Shown here one piece after another: positions 57,406-64,000 of a DNA stretch of 64,000 bases. Source of the stretch: Phytoseiulus persimilis (Eukaryota; Arthropoda; Arachnida; Mesostigmata; Phytoseiidae); contig CM075102.1 in assembly GCA_037576195.1 (NCBI GenBank), positions 12,276,001-12,340,000 on the forward strand. The letters are read 5' to 3'. The notes below the pieces were generated by a model, which was not told the origin of the DNA, ran no database searches, and saw only the letters and a program-made list of their open reading frames with translations. Both the position numbers and the translations under genes were made by a program. Position 1 is the stretch's first letter. Each line of letters begins with the position of its first letter.

Positions 57406-58671
57406 GCAGCCGGGAGAGAACAGCTCTCAAATAATTATTGGATTCGATCTCGATTCTGGAGCCCGCCTTGGGACTGCGCGAGGATCGGGGTCGGAAAAAC
57501 TCTCGGGTCAGAGAACGACAAATGAGGAGGAGCCAACATCAAGTCATCAGGCTCTTCCGTCTGCTCCTCGAGGACGAGACCGAAATTTTCACTCGGATGA
57601 ATTTTTAGCCACGGTCAGCCTTCGGGTGAATTTTGCACAACGCGCAATGCTGTTGTTGGCACGTCCCGCCCGATTGTGCCCGGAACGTGCCTGTATATTC
57701 GTCGCAGCTGATACAACTGATCCTCAAATCTCTCCTGTTGTGCTTGAGGGCGGCAAGGGGAACAGTTGCGGACCTGCTGTCGACACGTGGGGTTATGATC
57801 CAGGATGCCTCCGAGCGTGAGTAGTTTTAGGGCCTCGGTCGTTTTGACGGAAGACCATCTGGTGCCAGACATTCTGTCGCAGATTCAGATGGAGCTTCCC
57901 TGAGTCATCTAAGCTATTGAGACAATATTGTTACGTGGTTATTGACTCTTTCTTGCGGCTCATATGACTCCGGGAGCTTTCAACAATAGTTCCCGTTACC
58001 TCAGGCAACGAAACTGTCGCTAGAATGGCTCACACCAAGAATCGCTCGCTGTTGTATCATAGATATCTATTTCCGAGTGTATGAAACGAACGCCACTTTC
58101 CCCCCCGCTCAGCTGGCTCGGCACTCCTGTAGCCAGCATCTCTCAGAACCTGGCACTCTCGTATACTTTCATCTTCTCGAATGACGGTGAGAGAGGATGC
58201 ATCCAGGCAGAAGCTTCCAGTCTCACAGGGGAAGGCGCGACGAATCCACAATTACCGTACATGATCCATGCCCTCCATTAATACGGGGGAAGCCCGCCCT
58301 CGTTGTCCGCGTTCAAAAAACTCTCATGTCCCACAAGAAAACATCAATCGCCACGGAACGGTATCATCTCGATTGCTATGATGATTCATGGGGGCTCCAT
58401 CTGATTGTGGGCGGAAATGACATTTCGTCCAGGACGCCAAAAAACTCGCGCCAAGATGTGCGACTTGATTAATTCCATACTGGCTGAAAGACAGAGAACC
58501 CTGCAGCTCCGTTCTCGTTCCACATCGGAACGTTTTAAGGGTGCAACCGAGTCCTAGATCGTCTTCCCTCTGATTCAGGAACACGATGATCTGCCTCCAG
58601 CCAATGGGGCCCACGCCATCTCCAGTGTGAGATACTATCCCGAAGCTACGATCAGTCCTGCGGTCCCCATC
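57406..58671. other. Intergenic, nothing recognised
   Basis: A 186-codon plus-strand frame at 57260-57820 overlaps the element fragment and has no motif. The STAT promoter should lie within the right part. Confidence 0.4.
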
Positions 58672-61180
58672 ATGTCCAGCTGGTCCCGGATTCTCAATTT
58701 ACCAGAACAGCTCCTTCTAAGAGTTCTGGGCCTCTACGAGGGAAGGATTCCGATATCAGTGCGAAAAACGCTCACCCACTGGATTGACCGGCAAAACTGG
58801 CTGGAGCTAGATCCGGAGCGTCCTGAACTCCGAAACACCATGCGATTCGTATTCGACGAACTCTGCGCTCTGAATGAAGTGGGTGAATCCTAATTCTTGA
58901 CGAAATGTATCTGATTGCCGGTTCATTTCGAGCGCAAAGTCAAATTCACCTGTGCAGTGATTCCGTTCTGAGAAGGCAATGACTGACGATTCCACAGGAG
59001 AGATTCAGGAACTCGGCCGGAATCGCCGATCTTGAACGACTCAGCGGAGCGTTTGCCCAGCTCAGAGAATACTACGCACCAGATCCAACACTTCTGATCG
59101 CAGTGCTCCGGGAATGTGTTCTTGAGGAACAACAAATATTGAAGTCTTTCGACTACTCTATGCCGAGACCCATCGATATGTTCCCCGAAGAAAGAGTCTT
59201 GGAATTTCAACAGGATTACAACTTCCTGTCAAGCGACTCACTGGTACTGAGGCGACGGTTACAGCAGTTGTCGCGTTTCCATATGGAGCTGTTGCGCTTG
59301 GGCGACAAATCTGTGGAGCAGGAGAGGCTTCTGCAGGAATATATTCTGACTAATGAGCCCGAAGAAGTTGTTCAAAAGATCCGTCTGGAGCTGGAAACTT
59401 CTAGGAGCAAAATCAGCAAGAGAACAGAGGATATCGAAACGGCCTTCCAAAACTTTTTCGAGTGCTTCCATAGTAAGTACGCCCCAGCGTGTCCCGAAGC
59501 TTCTAACAATCATCCGGGGGTCGCAGGACTGATCGACGACAATTTTTTCTTCAGGCAGAGTGGATCGTCTTGCCAAACTACTAATTCGCTTCGTTAACAA
59601 ACATTTCTGGGAGTTTGAGAGGAGCCGCCAGGCTGTGGCCAACGGGCACCTCGCGGTAGATAGTCTCAGCACGGTACAGCATTGCTTCGAATGTCTCGTT
59701 TCCCTCATACAAACTCACCTCCAGTCTTTACTACAACTCGGCTCCCTCGTGCGGCAAACACCGAACATGTCTGTGTTTCTCCTGGAATTCAAATTACCCC
59801 TTCTACTCGAACGTTTACGCGAGATGTATATAAGGCTCCTACACGCTTCTTTCTTCGTCGAGGAGCAGCCTGAGCAAGTTGTATTGAGCGGCGAAAGTCT
59901 CACCTGTAAGATCCGCTATCTGCTCGGGAACCGTCTCCTTCCCGGTATCAGGCCTGAGGTGAGGGCAACCCTTATCAGCGAGGGAAACTTCACAGCGTTC
60001 ATCCACTCAGAGGATCCTGACAGCAATCCGGAGAACAATTCTTCATCGACGAACCTTGAAACCATCTCTGGAGAAACCGCGGCTCGATTCCAATTGAGAA
60101 TCGGCATCGTCGACCGAACATCAGGCAAACTTCGTCCAACGCCAGTTATCGGAGGGAAATGTCGTCTCTACTTTGAAGCCAGCTTCAGCGCAGCCGGCTT
60201 GAGAGTTCAATTGTGTTCTAGATCATTGAATTTCGTCGTGATCCCAGACATTAGCCGCCAGAGGGCCGCTAGAGCGAGTGTTTTCTGGGACAACCTCCAT
60301 CCGGATACGACGAGAAAGTCCTTCGAGGTCCAAGATAAGATGAAATGGGGCATAGTGTCTCATTCTCTCTTCACGAAGTTCTATGCAGAGACCGGCATTC
60401 ATCTCTCAGACCGACATCTCCAATGCTTGGCATCTGAGGCATTTCGGAGGCCATGCTCGACGGAGATAGGCGGAGAGGAACTGCTGACTTGGTCCGAATT
60501 CGGCGAGGACCCACTCCCAGGACGCGATTTCACTTTTTGGGAATGGTTCCACGCGAATATGGAGCTGACACGCGATCATCTGAGCCCTTTCGGCCTGAGC
60601 GGTGCACTTTTGGGATTCATCGATTTGGAAAGAGCTGAATGTTTTCTGCGGGACGAACAAAATGGATCGTTCCTGCTACGGTTTTCCGAATCGCACCTGG
60701 GGGCTGTTTCGATCGTCAGCGTCGAGCTAGACCAAAGTCGAAAGCGAGTCTTCAGGAATCAAACTTTCTCCACTCAAGATCTGGAGCACCGCACGCTCGC
60801 TGACAGACTGTCAGAGCTGAAGGTGAGTTGAGCTCTCTCCATTTCAGACCTTCTCTCGATATTTTCATGGCTTATTGCCTCATCGCGACACCTACGGAGT
60901 GAAATCCGTTCAGGGGCTCTTCGAAAGTACGTCTCATATCGAGTGAAATCTTTTGAAATCTCCCCTTCGAGAGGAGAAAACCCTTTCCCTATTTCCCCCG
61001 ACGTCGCGAAGGAAAAACCCGGAACCGACCGCACCCGTATGAGCTTCTAGATGCGAGCCATACTCTTTGGTCGAGCTTATTCGATTTTTTTTCCAGAATA
61101 TTTTATACTGCTACCCCGATACTCCGAAGCACATGCTGATTCGTGATTTGTGCCCGTTGTCTGGGAATATGAATGTTTGA
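58672..61180 (+). CDS. STAT: STAT transcription factor, STAT5-like, lacking the C-terminal tail
   Basis: Exons 58672-58878, 58998-59472, 59555-60822, 61097-61180; 2034 nt, 677 residues. N-terminal interaction domain (MSSWSRILNLPEQ; LTHWIDRQNW), coiled-coil (about 70-260), DNA-binding domain (EEQPEQVVLSGESLTCKIRY; VRATLISEGN; LYFEASFSAA; SVFWDNL), linker (LTWSEFGEDPLPGRDFTFWEWF) and SH2 domain (GALLGFID; GSFLLRFSES with the phosphotyrosine-binding Arg; TLADRLSELK, then NILYCYPDTPKHM). The last exon stops 27 codons in, right after the SH2 domain. STATs normally continue to a tyrosine that JAKs phosphorylate, and then an activation domain. Neither is present. It could be a natural dominant-negative/beta-like form, an alternative last exon, or a diverged paralogue. 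The first donor (GAA|GTGGGT) was chosen to keep phase. AATAAA at 61462. Confidence 0.9.
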
Positions 61181-64000
61181 CTTTAGAAGCTGAGGAAAGG
61201 ACTGCGTGGGATATCGTTCAGTGATGGCATCAGGAAAAAATGACTAATGGCATGAGGAATCCAGGCTCTGGCCATGTGGAGAGCTTATCAACGGGCGTGA
61301 TCGTTGTGGAAGATCGCCGTCGAGATGCGAATTATATTGTGTGGCTACGAAAGCTCTTCTGATACTCCCACACCATCAGATCCAGAAGTCTCGGTGGGAT
61401 ATCTACGTTAACGGATGTTTTTACCGTATCTAGGTTCACTCTGCACACCTTCAATCGCTGCAATAAACTGACGTACAGTGCAAAGGAGACTTGATGATGG
61501 GAGCTTTGATTTCGAATCCGGACGCGGTGGAAACGAGAATGAATGTTGATTCGTTTTGTGCAGTTTCGAATGGTGTTTCGTGTGGGAAACGTGGAAAGTC
61601 GGAAGAGAGCTCGAGTGTGAAGCGAGAGTGGACGGTGTATGACTACGGAGAGCTGATGCTCCGGGTCGCGTCGGCACCAGTAACATAGGGACGTGCCTGC
61701 AGACATGTCGGCCGGCTCTCCTCGCAATCTGACGATGGGATTGGGTTGAGAGATGGTGATCCCGATAACTGAGGAGTCGGTCATAGATGCTTCTTGAGCA
61801 TTTTGAGCGAATGTTCCCCTCTATGGAGACTGGATTTACTCGTACCCACGACTTTTTGCCCTCATTGTGAACGGTATCGCGGACTCGCTCCTTGAACCAT
61901 ACTGCAGTTGAGCATAGCCGGTCCCGAGGCAAGGAACGAAATAGGTAAACGCTCAGATGAAGGGTCATGGAGGATGAACGGCGCCATGAGCCCGGAAAGA
62001 CCCGAAATCTTCACAAAAGCCCTCCTGAATCCCTTCTTATAATCAAAATCATCTGAAGCACTGGATAGTCTCACTTTCGTGTCGTCTGGTAGACACGTAG
62101 ACAGTGAGAGGTCGTAAATCAGCGAACGCAAACTCGCGTCCCTTGCATCGGTGGTCGACAAGCCCTCTGCCCGGGCCTTCTCACCGGTTGTAATAGAACC
62201 TTTTCCGGCCGACCGGGACGGGTTGAGTTGCCCTGAAGTCTCGAAAACGATGTCTCGTTGGGGTTTTAACTTCTGTGAATTGAGCGGGGATGCACACATT
62301 TGATTTCGATTGTACTTCTAGTGTGAGTAAGGTTGTGTTGTGACTTCATGGATCCGCCCCGAATTCATGCGAAGGGCGTTTGCCCTGGCGGAAGACCAGA
62401 TCTTGCTTCCCGCTTCTTCGCTTTGAAGGTCGACCCACCCGTCTCCCCTCCTCGGAGTTCATTGGCCACTCGGTTCCCTGAAAGCGGCACCTGGCAAGCG
62501 TCGTCCATGGGATGAAGCCAGAAAGAAACCGCGGACCAAACCCACTCTCGAGCCAAGGAGCCGGCAATAAGCGTAACGACACGTTCGATCTCCGTGATGA
62601 GCTCATACATCAGATTGGAGAACTCCTCCCGGTCGGGACTCCTTGCAAAGTTCAGACGGAATCATTGATACTCCTCCCAACTTGATCCTTGACTCGATAG
62701 CTTTCAGTTCGAACTCCAACCTGACTCAATACGAGACTAGAACGCTTCAGTTCGGGAGCGTTAATAATTAATTGTTTGAACAAGTGTTCACCCGCCTTTG
62801 ACCGTGGATTGGAGCATTATTTCGCCACAGCCTTTAGTCTTGTCGCATTTTCGCTGGCCGGCGTCATTCGAACTCAATAACGATCGAACTGTAACGGCAA
62901 CAACCCTCACGAGCCCTCACTATATGGAAAGTTATTTCGAAGGAACGATGACCGACCAAATCAAGCTGAGCCGATGCGAATGGATCGAGGAGTCCTGCGC
63001 TCGGTCGGCTTAAATCTTGTTCGGTGGCGTAGGATCACGTTCCGGGCATGTTCTCCACGAGAGGCATCCTCGATCTGACGCTTCGCATCACTTGTTTTCG
63101 TCTCATCACCAGAAAACCACACCGAGAATCATGGCAGTTTTTTTTTCCGGGGGTATCACGCTCATGCCTCCTAGTGAGTTTTTAAGAAAAAGCGGGGGAA
63201 GTGTGTGTTTTTCAAGAACCTTCCAGAGGCCACATCTCCGCGTATTCACAAGGAATTACGAGAACGTCCCTTTCGTCGGAATGTTCAAATCAAGAAGCGC
63301 GTTGCGACTTCGTCCGTCTCATTCAACTCGATTCCAAGCAGATCGGGTGAGGTACCAGTGTCGTGTTCTTCAGAGATTTGAACCATGAGAAATCACGGCT
63401 CAACGTGGTTATTCACATGTATTACGATCGATGCCAAGAATTGCGAGCGCAGCTGATAATTTTGGCACTAGCTTGACCCAGGAAAAGACGCATTTGCGGT
63501 ATCGGACCATTTCAATGATTCTTTAACACTGCTTCACCTTTCAGGTACTACTTACGTGACGAACGATACAGAAGGCGTGAGCCAAGGCTTCTCTCGCTAT
63601 GCGCGCATCCGTTGTAGACTACTCCATCTCACTGAAAACACGCGCCCTTGGCGGTCTTCAAGTAACAGAACACTCGGGGGTTCGCAAGAAGGAACGACTG
63701 CAGGGCCAGGATCTTGTCTCATGTCAAGCCTCATCTTATCAACAATGGAGTCCGCAATGGAACGGACGAAGTCGGAGCTTCCTCATACATTCAGAAATAA
63801 CGCGGTGTTACGCATGACTATCGGCGGAAACTTCTCGCCAGACTTTTTAGGCAACGTAGTCCACATGGAGCATTGCGACAACATCCAGCATTGCGAGGAG
63901 CGTTTATGAACCGCCTCCTTCGTCGCCGGTATCGGCCTCTGAGATCGAAGCGAACGGGAAAGATGTTATGCGGCCTCGACAGAGCGACTTCATACGATAT
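61181..64000. other. Right end, no recognised gene
   Basis: Frames such as 61862-62299 (minus, 145 codons from an ATG), 61408-61968 (minus), 63017-63388 and 63556-63909 (plus) show no domain I know. The last two could be exons of a gene that continues beyond the window (a polypyrimidine-AG acceptor precedes 63544), but I cannot name it. Confidence 0.35.
61462..61467 (+). terminator. Possible poly(A) signal of STAT
   Basis: AATAAA about 280 bp after the stop codon in exon 4; it supports exon 4 as a real last exon. Confidence 0.45.

Noticed and set aside
61408-61968. 186-codon minus-strand frame rich in Ser and His
   Set aside because: Low-complexity, no homology recognised, and it covers the likely STAT 3' UTR on the other strand.
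1-64000. CRISPR arrays, bacterial operons, rRNA or tRNA genes
   Set aside because: No regularly spaced repeats, no ribosomal RNA cores and no clear tRNA A/B boxes were seen by eye. A tRNAscan or Infernal run would be needed to exclude tRNAs and small RNAs fully.

Overview
This is nuclear DNA from a small-genome arthropod, most likely a mite; a phytoseiid such as Galendromus/Metaseiulus is my best guess, inferred and not demonstrated. The reasons are spliceosomal introns of roughly 85-800 bp with GT-AG borders, AATAAA signals, a TATA plus heat-shock-element Hsp70 pair, an ionotropic-receptor-like gene, and proteins that read as arthropod versions of conserved animal genes. There is no sign of operons or bacterial genes. 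Exon borders were placed by eye from homology, splice consensus and reading phase.

The left part (1-34.6 kb) is gene-poor and rich in element remains. It holds a SWIM-finger-like fragment inside a 919-bp inverted repeat (2.3-3.2 kb), a single-exon ionotropic-receptor-like gene (4.3-6.0 kb, minus), a 5'-truncated broken R1/jockey-type LINE (8.2-10.6 kb, minus), mitochondrial peptide deformylase (12.3-13.5 kb, plus, five exons), and two nearly identical intronless Hsp70 genes head to head (13.96-15.87 kb minus; 18.9-20.8 kb plus). Between the Hsp70 genes lies a 364-bp foldback/MITE-like element. A decayed Ty1/copia element (21.5-23.1 kb, minus) and a small two-finger C2H2 gene (25.4-25.9 kb, minus) follow. 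I recognise no gene from 26 to 34.6 kb.

The right part (34.6-61.2 kb) is a compact run of housekeeping and signalling genes, often in divergent or convergent pairs: eIF3e (minus) and HBS1/SKI7 (plus) share a 490-bp promoter region; COMMD10 (minus) and SF3B3 (plus) are divergent; METTL9 (plus) and a lipid phosphate phosphatase (minus) are convergent; then MEMO1 (plus) and a STAT5-like STAT (plus). The last 2.8 kb holds nothing I recognise.

The main points of interest are: HBS1 carries a symmetric, in-frame exon with SKI7-like motifs, so one gene can plausibly supply both the ribosome-rescue GTPase and an exosome adaptor; the STAT ends directly after its SH2 domain, without the usual tyrosine tail; SF3B3 has a one-base frameshift in a conserved block; the Hsp70 pair looks homogenised by gene conversion but differs at one normally invariant residue; and peptide deformylase uses a GC-AG intron.
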